NCBI RefSeq assembly: GCF_003114855.1
Contig: NZ_BFBB01000008.1
Coordinates: 62,001-126,000 of the forward strand
Direction: 5' to 3'
Origin: Leptospira ryugenii
GTDB lineage: Bacteria; Spirochaetota; Leptospiria; Leptospirales; Leptospiraceae
DNA: 64,000 nt
Part shown: piece by piece, positions 45,017 to 55,681 of the stretch
Layout of the letters: each line of letters starts with the position of its first letter
Position numbering within the stretch: the first letter of the stretch is position 1
Made by a program: the position numbers and the translations under genes
The notes under the pieces: model-generated
What the model was told of the DNA's origin: nothing
What the model saw: only the letters and a program-made list of their open reading frames with translations
Databases searched by the model: none

Positions 45017-45595
45017 ATGAAGCGAGTTTTATTGATCCTTACCTTAGTTGCGGTCGTCTTTGCCTGTGCAAGCGGACCAAAGAGATTGGATGACACAACA
45101 GATTTTGTCGCAGATTCCGGTGGCCTCACAAGCCAAGAATTGGTAAGAGCAGCAGAAAAATTAGCAGACCAAATTGGGGTCTATTTTAAAGAAAATCCGC
45201 AAGATGCAGGTGTCTTTGTGGCTCATTACCCAACTCGCAATGATACATCAGAGCAAATCCAGACCGAGCTTTTTGACAATGCCTTTGTTTCTAAACTCAT
45301 CAAAAACAAAATTTATACAGTTCGTACCAAAACCCGCGAACAGTCCTTAAGTGAAATCCAATTCAGTTTATCTGGGCTAACATCCAATAAACTTTCCATT
45401 GGAAAATTGAAATCACCTAATTACTTTGTTCGTTGCGAAATCAACGAAAACATGTTTACTTCCGATGGAGAAAAGATCGTTGAACAGTCCATCAATATCG
45501 AGTTAGTCGAAGTAGAAACTACGATTGCTGTCTGGTCAGAAAAAGTTTCCTATCGAAAACAAGCAGTTCGTGGAAACCGTGGCGTTGGCTGGTAA
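45017..45595 (+). CDS. LpoB-like lipoprotein (penicillin-binding protein activator family)
   Basis: A 192-residue protein with lipoprotein signal MKRVLLILTLVAVVFACAS (Cys17). The domain pattern (LVRAAEKLADQIGVYF, TELFDNAFVSKLIKNKIY, SPNYFVRCEINENMF, ELVEVETTIAVWSEKVSY) fits the LpoB family (PF13036, from memory). LpoB stimulates the transglycosylase activity of PBP1b in enterobacteria. Here the link to peptidoglycan synthesis is a family inference. It is followed by the COG3014-like gene after 13 bases, a common pairing. Confidence 0.85.
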   Translation: MKRVLLILTLVAVVFACASGPKRLDDTTDFVADSGGLTSQELVRAAEKLADQIGVYFKENPQDAGVFVAHYPTRNDTSEQIQTELFDNAFVSKLIKNKIYTVRTKTREQSLSEIQFSLSGLTSNKLSIGKLKSPNYFVRCEINENMFTSDGEKIVEQSINIELVEVETTIAVWSEKVSYRKQAVRGNRGVGW

Positions 45596-45608
45596 GTCAG
45601 AGGTTTCT

Positions 45609-47030
45609 TTGGCTTCTAAAGCAATCCTCGGATTCTCTTTCCTTTTACTTTTGGTCTCGGGTTGTGCCACGGACTACAACGAGATCATACAATCGACTGA
45701 GAATAGCTATTACGCCCAAAATTATGACTCTGCGATTCCTTCCATACGAGCCTTGTACGAGGATTCGAGTACCAAAGATAGACTTCTCTTCTTAATGGAA
45801 GCTGGAATGATCTTTCATTCCAAAGGTGATTTTCAAACTTCCAACAAAGTTTTCAAGGAAGCAGAAGAGTTATCTGACAACATTAGAACTAGTCTCACAA
45901 AAGAAGGACTCGCCTTTTTACTTTCCGACAATGAATCCAACTATACGGGTGAAGACTTCGAGAGAGTGATGATAAAGTTTTTCATCGCGCTTAACTTCCT
46001 CTCCATGGGTGAATTGGAAAATGCGAAGATATACTTCCGTAGATTGGATTTCGAACTCAAAGAAATGAAATTTACATCTGCAGAATACCGCCAAAACAAC
46101 GCAGCACGTTTGTTAGATGCATATGTTTCAGAAAAACTTGGCAAATTCAATGATGCAAGAGTACAATTCAAAAATATGGAATCCCTCATTGGTTCCAACC
46201 AAACTCTGGTTTCAGATCGTTTTGTGTTAGCTGCAAAAGAAAATGATGGCCGAGACATGGGAAAGTATGCCAAAGGATCTGGCCTAGTGCAGGCATACAA
46301 CCATTCGATGCAGAAAGTCGATTTTCGAAATGAAAGACTTACAGAGGTGGTTATCATCCATGAGGCTGGTAAATCTGCAATTAAGGAATCCAGGGGAAAA
46401 TTGCTGGAAGATGAATACTTCGCAGCCGCACTCCGAGGAGCTATAGAGATCGCAGCTCGCTCAGAAGGAGCAGGTGTTTCTGTCGCGGGTGTATTAGCTA
46501 CATTGAGTACTGCGGAAAATCCTATTCCAATCTACAAAGAAAGAGATTGGGAAGGATCGCAGAGAAGGCATTTTTATGTGAACGGAGTGGATGTTGGGGC
46601 CTTCGATATTATGAACAATTACTCTGACACCGCCATAAAAAATTTCAATGATAACTACAAAGCTTTAATTACGAAAAACGTTACCTCGCTTGCCGTAAAG
46701 GTTGTCGCTGCTGTGATTGCCTCGGAGGCAGCGGCGAAGGCCATAGAATCAGGCTTAGGTGACAAAAATAAAAATGATCTCTTGAGTGGCCTTATCAGAT
46801 TGGCGGCAGGGGCGGCGGCAGGGCTTGCGACTGCCCAAGTCATTGGACCAGATCTACGTTGTTGGCGGACCATTCCTTCAAATTTTCAAATCAAACGCCT
46901 CTTTCTTGAACCAGGAGAGTACAGTTTGAAACTAGATGAAGGAACGGGTATCACAAGTAACCTGCCCAGAACCATACTCGTAGAAGAAGGAAAGCCTCTC
47001 TTTCTACCAGTACGATCTTACAAAAATTAA
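45609..47030 (+). CDS. COG3014-like TPR lipoprotein
   Basis: The TTG at 45609 is chosen: CAGAGG lies five bases before it, and it begins a lipoprotein signal ([19 protein letters not shown], Cys at about 19). The frame is open further upstream to 45525 inside the LpoB gene. The 473-residue protein has helical TPR-like repeats (about 25-230: [34 protein letters not shown]). A C-terminal beta domain follows, with a small Gly/Ala-rich hydrophobic segment ([19 protein letters not shown]). COG3014 proteins accompany LpoB and an uncharacterised lipoprotein in several phyla. Its stop overlaps that of ftsZ by four bases. Confidence 0.8.
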   Translation: MASKAILGFSFLLLLVSGCATDYNEIIQSTENSYYAQNYDSAIPSIRALYEDSSTKDRLLFLMEAGMIFHSKGDFQTSNKVFKEAEELSDNIRTSLTKEGLAFLLSDNESNYTGEDFERVMIKFFIALNFLSMGELENAKIYFRRLDFELKEMKFTSAEYRQNNAARLLDAYVSEKLGKFNDARVQFKNMESLIGSNQTLVSDRFVLAAKENDGRDMGKYAKGSGLVQAYNHSMQKVDFRNERLTEVVIIHEAGKSAIKESRGKLLEDEYFAAALRGAIEIAARSEGAGVSVAGVLATLSTAENPIPIYKERDWEGSQRRHFYVNGVDVGAFDIMNNYSDTAIKNFNDNYKALITKNVTSLAVKVVAAVIASEAAAKAIESGLGDKNKNDLLSGLIRLAAGAAAGLATAQVIGPDLRCWRTIPSNFQIKRLFLEPGEYSLKLDEGTGITSNLPRTILVEEGKPLFLPVRSYKN

Positions 47031-48247
47031 GAATCTGTCTTCTTTCGGAGAAAGGTGGGGATATCGTAATCCTCACCATAAGATTGGTATCCCGAATTTC
47101 CATTTTGCTTTTGGGAGGCCAGATTTCTGGCATTAGATCTTAGCTGCCTTGCGGAATCTGCAATATTCTGTGCTTCAGATCTGAGTTGAGAACGGTTGGG
47201 CTCCTCTTGCTTTTTCATAAAGGAGTGCAAACTGGAACCAATTTCCTCTCCGCCAACGACACGCGGTTCTTTTGGCAAACGTTGCATTTGTTTCTTTTGG
47301 AATCCAGTAGCGATCACGGTTACACGGATCATCTCATTCAGATTTTTATCTTCATTTAAGCCAATGATGATGTTTGCATCAGGATCTGCCTGCGCAGTAA
47401 TGATTTGGGAAACTTCATTCCACTCGTGAATGGTAAGGTCGCTCCCACCAGTCACATTGATCAATAAGGACTTAGCACCTTGAATGGAAGAGTCTTCTAA
47501 GAGAGTGTTGTTGATCGCTTGTTCGACGGCATCGGATACTCTGGTTTCACCCATCCCTTCCCCGACGCCAAGGATAGCATCACCAGTATCTTTCATGATC
47601 GTTTTCACATCGGCAAAATCAACATTGATGATACCAGGATGATTTACGATATCGCTAATCCCTTTCACGCCATTTAACAAAATATCATCGATAACACGGA
47701 ATGCCTGGTCAATTGCGGTATTCTTATCAACAACTTGAAAAATAGAATCATTTCTGATTGTGATCAGAGTGTCCACATTTGCTCGAAGTTGTTCAATACC
47801 TTGGCTTGCTAAATCAGCTCTCCTCTTTCCTTCAAACGAAAAAGGAACTGTAACAACTCCAACAACTAAACATTTCAACTCCTTGGCTATTGCCGCAACG
47901 ATCGGTGCCGCACCAGTTCCCGTACCCCCACCCATACCAGCAGTGATGAAAACCATATCTGCATCTTTTAAGGCCGCAGCAATCCTATCCTTATCTTCTA
48001 TGGCAGCCTTCTGGCCTAAGTCCGGATCTCCACCTGCTCCTCTTCCTCGTGTGACTTTATTTCCTAATTGAATTTTATTTTCGACTGGTGTTTTTAATAA
48101 AACTTGTTCATCGGTATTCATCACAAGAAAGTCAACGCCTTTCATTTGGGAATTTACCATTCGAGTAACGGCATTCATTCCGCCACCGCCAATCCCAACT
48201 ACTTTGATGATTGCTGGACTTGTCTTTTCTTCTTCTAGATACAGCAT
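47027..48247 (-). CDS. ftsZ: Cell division protein FtsZ
   Basis: This 406-residue tubulin homologue has [10 protein letters not shown], the GTP-binding signature [13 protein letters not shown] (about 108), [15 protein letters not shown] and the C-terminal core (to about 320). It is followed by a ~70-residue Gln/Asn/Arg-rich linker and the end motif [13 protein letters not shown] that docks FtsA and other division proteins. It forms the division ring. The order ftsQ-ftsA-ftsZ is conserved, with nine bases between ftsA and ftsZ. Confidence 0.98.
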   Translation of the reverse strand: MLYLEEEKTSPAIIKVVGIGGGGMNAVTRMVNSQMKGVDFLVMNTDEQVLLKTPVENKIQLGNKVTRGRGAGGDPDLGQKAAIEDKDRIAAALKDADMVFITAGMGGGTGTGAAPIVAAIAKELKCLVVGVVTVPFSFEGKRRADLASQGIEQLRANVDTLITIRNDSIFQVVDKNTAIDQAFRVIDDILLNGVKGISDIVNHPGIINVDFADVKTIMKDTGDAILGVGEGMGETRVSDAVEQAINNTLLEDSSIQGAKSLLINVTGGSDLTIHEWNEVSQIITAQADPDANIIIGLNEDKNLNEMIRVTVIATGFQKKQMQRLPKEPRVVGGEEIGSSLHSFMKKQEEPNRSQLRSEAQNIADSARQLRSNARNLASQKQNGNSGYQSYGEDYDIPTFLRKKTDS

Positions 48248-48256
48248 AAACTTTCC

Positions 48257-49489
48257 TTAAAGATTATTTTCCATCCAACGTTTTATTTTTTTCATCCATC
48301 CATCTTGCTCGGATCCAGCACGTATGTTTTTCTGTTCCAGATTCTGCAAACGCGACGCGTATTTTATCAGTCCGACTGCAGTTGAATACTCAGGTGTAGA
48401 TATCTTCTCCACGAGTCCTGTCAATCCTGCAGGTTTGGCTCTTCCGACTGACAGCCGAAATATTTCTTCTGCAAGTCTATCGATTCCCTGCAAAAGAGAA
48501 GTACCACCAGTAAGGATCACGCCACCAGCTAATGCTGATTTAAATCCCGATCTTACAAGTTCAGCATCTATCATTTCTAAAATCTCACGGACACGAGGTT
48601 CCATAATCTCAACTAGTTCTGAACGAAATATAGTGCGGGCCTGTCTTCCAGAAATTGCGGGTATTTCTACCTTTTCTGTAGGATCAATGGCATCAATTTG
48701 GGTATGTCCATACCGCTTCTTTAAAATTTCAGCTGATTCTATGGTTGTTTTCAATCCTATCGATAGATCACTCGTGATATGAAATCCACCGAATGGTACG
48801 ACAGAAGAAAATGCAATTCCTCCATCCACATAGACAATGATATCTGCAACTCCCGAACCAATATCAATAACTGCTGTACCTAAATCTTTTTCTCCACTGG
48901 TGAGGACTGCTTCAGAAGAGGCTAAGGATGACATAACGCGATCTAGTTGGACTAATCCTGCTTGTTCTATACATCGATCTATATTGGTGAGGGCGGTTGT
49001 CCCACAACTTACAATATGTACTTCAGCTTCCAAACGTACACCAGTCATTCCAATAGGATCTTTGATGTTGATCTGGTCATCGACTTTAAATTCTTTTGTG
49101 AGAACATGAATGACTTCTTGGTCGTTGGGTACGTGAACAGATTGTGCTGCCTCCACAACTCGAATGATATCATATTCTGTTACGATACGTTCTTTGTTGG
49201 TGACAGCGATGATACCTCGTTCATTGAAGCCATGCAGTGATTTACCAGATACATTTACAACGACGGCAGACACCTCTTGTCCAGCCATTAATTCAGCATC
49301 ACCAAATGCTTCAACTATGGACTTGGTAGTGGTCTCGATATTTACGATAGAACCATTTTTGACTCCAGAAGACGGGTAGATCCCTGTCCCAATGATTTCA
49401 ATCTCATAATCACTGAGGAGTCGTCCTATGACTACTTTGATCAATGAAGAACCTAAATCAAGGGCTGTAATAATTGGCGCATCATCCAT
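48257..49489 (-). CDS. ftsA: Cell division protein FtsA
   Basis: This actin-like protein anchors FtsZ filaments to the membrane. [21 protein letters not shown] is the phosphate-1 motif, [17 protein letters not shown] the phosphate-2 motif, [15 protein letters not shown] the adenosine motif, and the amphipathic helix is [12 protein letters not shown] at the C-terminus. The ATG at 49489 is preferred for fit to the family and lies one base after the ftsQ stop. Another ATG at 49531 would add 14 residues inside ftsQ. Confidence 0.97.
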   Translation of the reverse strand: MDDAPIITALDLGSSLIKVVIGRLLSDYEIEIIGTGIYPSSGVKNGSIVNIETTTKSIVEAFGDAELMAGQEVSAVVVNVSGKSLHGFNERGIIAVTNKERIVTEYDIIRVVEAAQSVHVPNDQEVIHVLTKEFKVDDQINIKDPIGMTGVRLEAEVHIVSCGTTALTNIDRCIEQAGLVQLDRVMSSLASSEAVLTSGEKDLGTAVIDIGSGVADIIVYVDGGIAFSSVVPFGGFHITSDLSIGLKTTIESAEILKKRYGHTQIDAIDPTEKVEIPAISGRQARTIFRSELVEIMEPRVREILEMIDAELVRSGFKSALAGGVILTGGTSLLQGIDRLAEEIFRLSVGRAKPAGLTGLVEKISTPEYSTAVGLIKYASRLQNLEQKNIRAGSEQDGWMKKIKRWMENNL

Positions 49490-49490
49490 A

Positions 49491-50234
49491 TCAATGATAG
49501 ACAGCGTCTTCTCCCCGTAGATCGATTTCATTGGCTTTAATCTCTTCCGTTTCTAAATAGGCAAGTGCCGCATATAATTTTCGGACGTTGTAAAGATTAA
49601 ATGTATTTCCAATCAATACTTTGATAGGATTTGGAGATTTCAGAAAAATTATGTAGTCTCCATCATCCTCAATTTGAATTTCAGAGATTCTTGTTTTTAA
49701 TGCGGGATAAGCAACCAAAGCAGACCGTAATACAGATGCTATATCATTAAATTGTGTACCTTGGATTTGATTTGATGAGATGGGGAAATTTCCGGATATT
49801 GTGAGCAAATAAGGATCCAAAACATGATTCTCAGATAGTATCATATTTTGATCGTCTACTTCGTATAACATATCCCCTACGTGCACGATGAACTCCGCAA
49901 CTCTCTCCTGCAAAGTAATGATTAATCTTCCATCACTATTGCGATTTACTCGTGCTTTTTGTATCCGAGGATGAGAGTTTAACTTTTGCTCCCATTTTTC
50001 CCAAGAAAGTTTGTTGGGATCTAGCGGATCCGATGGGATTTCTAAGTATTCCATCAAATCCTGCGATGTTAAAACTATAAGTCCCTCAAACACGAGTTTT
50101 TGGATCGGTTTAGGTCGTTTTGCCCAATGAAAAAGGGCCATTGCTGCAACCAAACCAGACACCAAAAGAACCAAAGGCACAAGCATCCGATGGTTTGGTC
50201 TTTTTTCTTGGTTTTCCTCACTAGTGTCAACCAT
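49491..50234 (-). CDS. ftsQ: Cell division protein FtsQ (DivIB)
   Basis: A 247-residue protein with an N-terminal cytoplasmic tail, a membrane helix (about 20-40, [17 protein letters not shown]), then a POTRA-like domain ([21 protein letters not shown]). The FtsQ beta domain follows ([51 protein letters not shown]). It scaffolds FtsB/FtsL and recruits later division proteins. It is the first gene of the ftsQAZ group. The murC/murB/ddl genes found upstream in many bacteria are not here. Confidence 0.93.
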   Translation of the reverse strand: MVDTSEENQEKRPNHRMLVPLVLLVSGLVAAMALFHWAKRPKPIQKLVFEGLIVLTSQDLMEYLEIPSDPLDPNKLSWEKWEQKLNSHPRIQKARVNRNSDGRLIITLQERVAEFIVHVGDMLYEVDDQNMILSENHVLDPYLLTISGNFPISSNQIQGTQFNDIASVLRSALVAYPALKTRISEIQIEDDGDYIIFLKSPNPIKVLIGNTFNLYNVRKLYAALAYLETEEIKANEIDLRGEDAVYH

Positions 50235-50301
50235 ATATTGATTATGTCTCTTTGGAAGGCTAGTTAAGAGAGAAGGCTTTTGTTTGGGAATGCAAGCAGA
50301 A

Positions 50302-50333
50302 ATAAAAAAAGGCCAGACATACGTCTGACCTTT
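50302..50333 (-). terminator. Intrinsic terminator after the small secreted protein gene
   Basis: On the minus strand AAAGGTCAGAC and GTCTGGCCTTT (one mismatch) form an 11-bp stem with a four-base loop. The 3' arm runs straight into a T-run. It is 25 bases past the stop at 50358. Confidence 0.85.
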
Positions 50334-50357
50334 CTCGAATCGTGTAGGTAGGAACGA

Positions 50358-50723
50358 TTAGTTGCTAGCGACTTGGCTAGCTCCTTTTGTAACGTCCATA
50401 GAGACTTTTTTGTATTTTGCTGCCTCTGCCTCAAGAGCAGCTGCCCTTCTCAAAAGCTCTTGTTTCTCATTGGTTTGGGAAATTGCTTTTCCACCATGAG
50501 CCACTTGAGCTCTTTCACGGAGCGTTTGTGCCAGTTCCAATTTTTCTTTTGCCACGCTAGCAAGGTACTCAGATACAGCCGATTTTTGAGCTGGGGTGGA
50601 AGCTTGTTCAATTACAGCAGATTCCAAAAGCTCGAATCTTTCATTTGTATCAAGGGCATACAGATTGGCAGTGCTCAATCCTAGGCCTAAGAACCCGATC
50701 GCGATTTTTTTTGTTAGTTTCAT
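50358..50723 (-). CDS. Small secreted helical protein
   Basis: A 121-residue protein with a signal peptide (MKLTKKIAIGFLGLGLSTANLYA, cleavage near residue 23) and a mature part that is almost all helix, rich in Ala, Glu, Lys and Gln (LLRRAAALEAEAAKYKKVS). A coiled coil is likely. No known domain. It has a strong AGAGGAG site and its own terminator, so it is a single-gene unit that is probably well expressed. Confidence 0.75.
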   Translation of the reverse strand: MKLTKKIAIGFLGLGLSTANLYALDTNERFELLESAVIEQASTPAQKSAVSEYLASVAKEKLELAQTLRERAQVAHGGKAISQTNEKQELLRRAAALEAEAAKYKKVSMDVTKGASQVASN

Positions 50724-50977
50724 GGTTTTGACTCCTCTCTAGAGTTTGGGAACCTTTTGAGATCCCCTCTTTGTTTATGCTTAGATTAGACAATGGCATG
50801 GATTAATTTCAATCCAAAAAAACAAAAAAACAGAACCAAATGCGCTAAATCCGACTGAATTTAGAAAAAAATGCAAAATATTTAGCAATTCTTGATTAAT
50901 TTTAATCATTTGGGACATAAAAAAAGCCTTTCCCCAAATATTGAGAGAAGGCTCCTTCTAATTGTAGGCGGTGGGTC
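50724..50977. other. Intergenic region, 254 bases
   Basis: Non-coding and AT-rich. It holds the promoter side of the small secreted protein gene (AGAGGAG near 50730) and the terminator of the caspase gene at its right end. A palindromic TTGATTAATTTTAATCA (50892-50908) might be an operator, but could also be chance in AT-rich DNA. Confidence 0.4.
50919..50953 (-). terminator. Intrinsic terminator of the caspase operon
   Basis: On the minus strand AGCCTTCTC and GAAAGGCT pair (six GC-containing pairs) and are followed by seven Ts. It is 25 bases past the caspase gene stop. Confidence 0.75.
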
Positions 50978-52714
50978 TTAGTATTTGGTCTTCGAGTAGC
51001 TCATCTTTTTATTTAGGATGATCTCTACCTTCGTTACTTCACCTGATTTTACAATAATTTCCGCGTTCTCCAATTTCAAATCTTCCATAAAACTGGCTCT
51101 GATTTCATACTTGCCCGGTTTTAAATTGGTAAACCAAAAGTAACCGTCTTTATCTGTCGTGACCTTTGTGATTTGGTTTGTGGAAACAATGGTTGGCATG
51201 TAGATTTGGTGTTTTTCGATCGGGTTGTCTAGAGTTTTGTAGAAAACCCGTCCCTGGATCGCTCCAAATCCATCCATAGATTCGTTGATATCTACAGTGG
51301 TTGTCTGCTTGGCAATGACTGCGGCAGCCGTTTTGAACACGGGGTAATTGTCAGCCCGAACTTCAATCTGGTGCACACCTGCAGGAAGTTTATCGATCTT
51401 GATTTGGTAAACTTCACCTGGGATGAGTTTGCCCATCCGAGTCGTTGCCCCCCAAATGGAAGATTTTTCCGTCGAGATGACGGATACGTATTCCTCGCCA
51501 TCGACTAAGACTTTGATCTTTCTGATCTGGTCTTCCGGGATCGAAGACTTCAACTTGCCTTGTTTATTCAATAAGTCGTATGGAGATTTATTCGTAGAAC
51601 CTGCATAGGATTTGTCTTTGATGATAGAGGTTTTGATGAGCAAATCACCGGTTGTGATCGAAGGCGGCGCTGGCGGTTCTACGTTTACTATGGGAGGAAT
51701 GACAACGGTACTTGTGTTTTCAACCACAGTTTGTGGCTCCTCCGTGGGAGTAGTGACCACAACCGCATCAGTGTTATTCGGAATGACGGGAACCACAGTA
51801 GGATTGTTGGGTGTAGGTGTTACATTCACAGGTTGGTTGATCACAGTGTTTGCAGGAGGCTGTGGAGGTTCTTGGGGTTTTGGGGAGCCTACCAATAAAA
51901 TACCCGCAGCATTGCCCGAGATTTGCGGGGTTTGTTCATGATTAAACTTTTTTGCCATCTTCACCGTTTCCTCTTTGGCGACAAAAAAGGCTTCGAGAGC
52001 GGTGACCACCTTATCATTGTTTAGGTCCGCTTTTTCAAAGGAATTCCCGAGATTGTACGTGAAGATTCCATGGTTAATAGAACCTCCAACTTCAATAGAC
52101 GTTTGGTCATCGTCAGAGGAAGAGATGATGGCTTTGTCTTGGAAAAAGTAATCATCTGCATTCTGCAAAACAACTCCGTCATTGCCTTGGGCAATGGGTA
52201 CTTCGGCCGCACCACGAGTGTTCTTTCCTTTTTTTGCTATCCCGCCGGAATAGCAACAGTCCATTACCATAACTGTTTTTGGGCTTTTGATATCAGATAA
52301 AAATTCGTTTAGCTCTTCATCAGAGATATGGGGCCTATCAAAACAAATCAGATAATTGCGCATTCCATTCTTTGCTTTGGCATCTTTCATGTACATTCCG
52401 TGGCCGGAGAAGTAGATAAAGACGGAATCGTTTTTGCCAGCCTTGGAACCGATCTGTTTGATGGCATTCTTTACATTGTCTCGAGTCACCATAGAACCAA
52501 GCAGAACTTTCATTTCCTTGAAGTTCCCATTTTTTTGCATTTTTTCTTTCAAAAAATTTGCATCAGCTTCACAGAGATTGAGCTCGGGGATTTTTGCCGT
52601 GTTGCCTTTGTAATTTGTGCCAATAAATAAACCATATCGATCTTGGGCGGATAGGGAAAAAGAAAACAAGTAACAGACAAGCGCAAGAAGGAGGGATCTG
52701 TGGAATACAAACAT
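50978..52714 (-). CDS. Secreted caspase-like (C14) protein with Pro/Thr linker and beta-sandwich C-terminus
   Basis: The ATG at 52714 is chosen (AGAGGAAAG upstream; signal peptide MFVFHRSLLLALVCYLFSFSLSAQ). The frame is open to 52777. The mature ~555-residue protein begins with a caspase-fold domain: RYGLFIGTNYKG, YFSGHGMYM (catalytic His) and VMDCCYSGG (catalytic Cys). A Pro/Thr/Val-rich linker (about 285-355) follows, then two beta domains. The last resembles a carboxypeptidase regulatory/CNA-B domain (KVTTDKDGYFWFTNLKPGKYEI). Export places the protease in the periplasm or on the surface, unlike defence-type caspases. It is the third gene of an operon with the SGNH protein and the MBOAT enzyme. 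Confidence 0.9.
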   Translation of the reverse strand: MFVFHRSLLLALVCYLFSFSLSAQDRYGLFIGTNYKGNTAKIPELNLCEADANFLKEKMQKNGNFKEMKVLLGSMVTRDNVKNAIKQIGSKAGKNDSVFIYFSGHGMYMKDAKAKNGMRNYLICFDRPHISDEELNEFLSDIKSPKTVMVMDCCYSGGIAKKGKNTRGAAEVPIAQGNDGVVLQNADDYFFQDKAIISSSDDDQTSIEVGGSINHGIFTYNLGNSFEKADLNNDKVVTALEAFFVAKEETVKMAKKFNHEQTPQISGNAAGILLVGSPKPQEPPQPPANTVINQPVNVTPTPNNPTVVPVIPNNTDAVVVTTPTEEPQTVVENTSTVVIPPIVNVEPPAPPSITTGDLLIKTSIIKDKSYAGSTNKSPYDLLNKQGKLKSSIPEDQIRKIKVLVDGEEYVSVISTEKSSIWGATTRMGKLIPGEVYQIKIDKLPAGVHQIEVRADNYPVFKTAAAVIAKQTTTVDINESMDGFGAIQGRVFYKTLDNPIEKHQIYMPTIVSTNQITKVTTDKDGYFWFTNLKPGKYEIRASFMEDLKLENAEIIVKSGEVTKVEIILNKKMSYSKTKY

Positions 52715-52773
52715 GTAGAACTTTCCTCTCATGTAAAATTTGAACTTAAATCTTCGAGGATCAGAAAAGAAAA

Positions 52774-54051
52774 TCAATTTGAATTTTGATGTTTTTTCAA
52801 AAAAGAAAATACTTGGGGCAGTACATTCTTTTGGAATTCCTGATTGACTCTTGTTTCTCCACGGCAGTCGTAGTGGATCAAATCAACAAACAGATCAATG
52901 GGATATTCTGAGCTTGGAAAAAAGAATAATCCAGAATCAGGGTGGGAGCGAAAGAATTCTAGGAGCTTTTGTTTGCGTGCTTGTACTTCTGGTGCCCTTT
53001 CTTTTTGGTCAATCCATGGCAAATAGACAAAACCAAAATGTATGCCTTGCTCTTTGCTAAATTGAATCAAGTCTTCCATAACTTGGAAATTGACCGGTTC
53101 CCAGGTAGCTGGGTCCTTAGAGTAGGTTTCCAATTTCATCTCTTCTTTATATTTCGCTCTTGCAAACTGGACTAGTTCAGGTTTGACACGATTGGAGATA
53201 TTGTATTTGCCATGATGCCTTGTGATCTGATCTTCAATGATATGATTGTCTTCTCGTTGGGAGTGTGAAGGTAGGCAGATCCCTGCTTCTATGTTGGCAC
53301 ATGCCTCACAAAACTTTGATCGATCGGTATAGTCTTTTGATAGTTTCCAGTTTTCCAAACTTAAGGCATTTCGAATAGCACCATGGAATCTATAGGTTTC
53401 GTATAACAGTGGGATTGCTTTGGAAATGATAAAAATCCTTTCTACTCCGTCATACTGTTCCCAAAGTTCCGATATGCTAAACTGATGCAGGTATCTATGC
53501 CCAAAAAATTCCCATAAAATCTGGTCGAAATTATCTTGTTTGCCACTGTATTGGATGATTTTTTCGCTTTCTTTTGACCGAAAAAGATTTTTTTCCCAGC
53601 CTTCATTCCATCTCCTCTGGATATATTCCGATAAACTTTCGTTTTGTGAAACATGTTTTCCAGTAGGGTCGTAAAGAGGAGCCCCATAACCTGCAGAGTA
53701 CAATTTCGGAGAGGCAGCGAAAAGAACCATTTTGGGTTTTTTGTTACCTGATCGTAGGTACTTTTCTATGAAGAATCTATAATACTTTGGTCCCATCGCA
53801 GGTAGGCTATGGTTGTACACGCTGTACTCAGAATCATTTTGTTTCTGATAGCCTGCAAGTGCCATGGACCTCGAATCACCAATGATGAGAATATCCGCAT
53901 CACCCCTACCCGACTCAACGTATTGTTTTTTTAAGTTAACAAAGAAAATCTCAGGTTGTTCGAGGTAATGTGTGTCAACTATCCTTACAACAATTTCTAG
54001 AATCGAAAAAAGGACAAAAACAAGGAGAATACCCTTAAATTTAGAAAGCAA
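52774..54051 (-). CDS. DUF1574-type SGNH/DltD-like protein
   Basis: A 425-residue protein with one N-terminal membrane helix (MLSKFKGILLVFVLFSILEI) and a periplasmic SGNH-like domain: block I in ILIIGDSRSMAL, NHSLPAMGPKYY, VLFAASPKLYS, and near the end a DLIHYDCRGE-type motif with Asp/His. This matches the DUF1574 family described in leptospires, related to DltD/AlgJ partner proteins. It overlaps the MBOAT gene by 11 bases. The pair would move acyl groups across the membrane and on to an envelope glycan. Confidence 0.85.
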   Translation of the reverse strand: MLSKFKGILLVFVLFSILEIVVRIVDTHYLEQPEIFFVNLKKQYVESGRGDADILIIGDSRSMALAGYQKQNDSEYSVYNHSLPAMGPKYYRFFIEKYLRSGNKKPKMVLFAASPKLYSAGYGAPLYDPTGKHVSQNESLSEYIQRRWNEGWEKNLFRSKESEKIIQYSGKQDNFDQILWEFFGHRYLHQFSISELWEQYDGVERIFIISKAIPLLYETYRFHGAIRNALSLENWKLSKDYTDRSKFCEACANIEAGICLPSHSQREDNHIIEDQITRHHGKYNISNRVKPELVQFARAKYKEEMKLETYSKDPATWEPVNFQVMEDLIQFSKEQGIHFGFVYLPWIDQKERAPEVQARKQKLLEFFRSHPDSGLFFFPSSEYPIDLFVDLIHYDCRGETRVNQEFQKNVLPQVFSFLKKHQNSN

Positions 54052-55579
54052 AGTAAATCACCTCCTTCCCGAAAATACCTTTCACTATGATAAGAAAAAA
54101 GAGGAGAGAGAAGATTAATCCTTGGACTATGTAATGGTTTTGATAAAACCAATAGCGATCCTTTTTGAAATATGTGATCCCATCTAGAATGAACAGAGGT
54201 AATGTGATCTTTACCATCTCTTCTAACAAAAGAGAAGCTTGTTTGATCCCATTGCCTGGCTGTATCTGCCAATCCCATACAAAAAGTACTTTTTGAAAGT
54301 AAATCCCCATCATACTCGCATCATAACTCCGGAAGGCAACTCCACTAACAGAAACCAAAACGTAAATGAGAAGTCTCGAAGCGGTGCCCGTAAATAGAGT
54401 CTTCCAGGAAAAGGATGGCGATGGATTTGTTTCCTGTTTTTCCTTTGGGGCAAGAAATGCTAAATAGATGACAGTATAAACACCTTGCATTGTCCCCCAT
54501 GTGACAAAGGTCCAATTGGCCCCATGCCAAAAACCAGACACAACAAAGATCAAAAATAAATTTCTTAGCTGTTTTAACTTTCCAAATTTGCTTCCACCTA
54601 AGGCAAAGTAGATATAATCTCGAAACCATCGATTTAAGGTAACATGCCATCGATTCCAAAATTCGATCGGGTTTCTAGAAAACTCTGGAGTTTCAAAGTT
54701 TACGGTTAAATTCACACCTAATAAACGTGATGTTCCGAGTGCAATGAACGAGTAGCCTGCAAAATCACAATATACCTGCATGAGTAAGCCCAAACAGGCT
54801 ACAAAGATTTGGCTTCCATCTACGTTTAAGATAATCTCAGGGTTTGCCAGATAGAGGCTTTTGCCACCCAAGAAGACTTGGTCTATATAGATAGCCAAGT
54901 TGTCGGCCACATACACCTTCATAAAGTAACCGAGAAGGATGTCCCAGAAGGCGAGCCGAACAGAGTCCAAACTAGGAAATTTAGGTTTTTTCAACTGAGG
55001 GAGGAGATCGGAGGCTCGTTCTATCGGACCTGCCACCAATTGTGGGAAGTAATTCACAAAAAGAGCAAAATCAAAAAAATCATGCTCTGCCTTCATCTGG
55101 CCTTTATAAACATCAATCGTATAGGACATTGTTTGAAAGGTATAAAAACTGATACCAACAGGTAAAATGATGTTGGAAATTGTGAATACTGAGCCTGGTG
55201 AAAGCGCCTCACCACCTAACGAAAGTATAATCTTATTGAATGAAAACAAAAAACTATCAACAAAGAAGTCAAAGTACTTCATTGTGAATAACATACCTAA
55301 GTTTCCGAAGATGGAAATACCTAGAAAGAGTCTTCTACGAGATTGGGATTGGCTTTTTTCTATACCAATTGCACAAAAATAGTCTATAAAAGTACTGATG
55401 ATGATAAGGCTTAAAAAAAACCACTCCCACCATCCGTAAAAAAAGTAGGATGCTGCCAGAAGCCACAGATTTTGCAACCTAAGTGCCCAAGGCTTATCCT
55501 TAGCCCACATACCAAGGATAAGAAAAATCCCGTATACCAGGAGAAAAAAAACCAAAAAAACGAAGGTATTAAAAAGCAT
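54041..55579 (-). CDS. MBOAT O-acyltransferase (AlgI/DltB-like)
   Basis: A 512-residue protein with about ten hydrophobic helices. The AlgI-type signature appears as FWNRWHVTLNRWFRDYIYFALGG and SGFWHGANWTFVTWG, with the catalytic His in the latter. LPVGISFYTFQTMSY and DFALFVNYFPQLVAGPIERA are also typical. The family transfers acetyl or other acyl groups onto a polymer outside the cell, with help from an SGNH partner, here the next gene. The target in this organism is unknown. It starts the operon. Confidence 0.94.
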   Translation of the reverse strand: MLFNTFVFLVFFLLVYGIFLILGMWAKDKPWALRLQNLWLLAASYFFYGWWEWFFLSLIIISTFIDYFCAIGIEKSQSQSRRRLFLGISIFGNLGMLFTMKYFDFFVDSFLFSFNKIILSLGGEALSPGSVFTISNIILPVGISFYTFQTMSYTIDVYKGQMKAEHDFFDFALFVNYFPQLVAGPIERASDLLPQLKKPKFPSLDSVRLAFWDILLGYFMKVYVADNLAIYIDQVFLGGKSLYLANPEIILNVDGSQIFVACLGLLMQVYCDFAGYSFIALGTSRLLGVNLTVNFETPEFSRNPIEFWNRWHVTLNRWFRDYIYFALGGSKFGKLKQLRNLFLIFVVSGFWHGANWTFVTWGTMQGVYTVIYLAFLAPKEKQETNPSPSFSWKTLFTGTASRLLIYVLVSVSGVAFRSYDASMMGIYFQKVLFVWDWQIQPGNGIKQASLLLEEMVKITLPLFILDGITYFKKDRYWFYQNHYIVQGLIFSLLFFLIIVKGIFGKEVIYFAF

Positions 55580-55681
55580 GTGGTTTTCTTAGCTTTCTGG
55601 GAAACCTTACTTTGTAAAACCGAAAAATAGGGATGTAAGTTATCATTGACCGCCTTCCTTTTTTCCATCTGATGGAATCGA

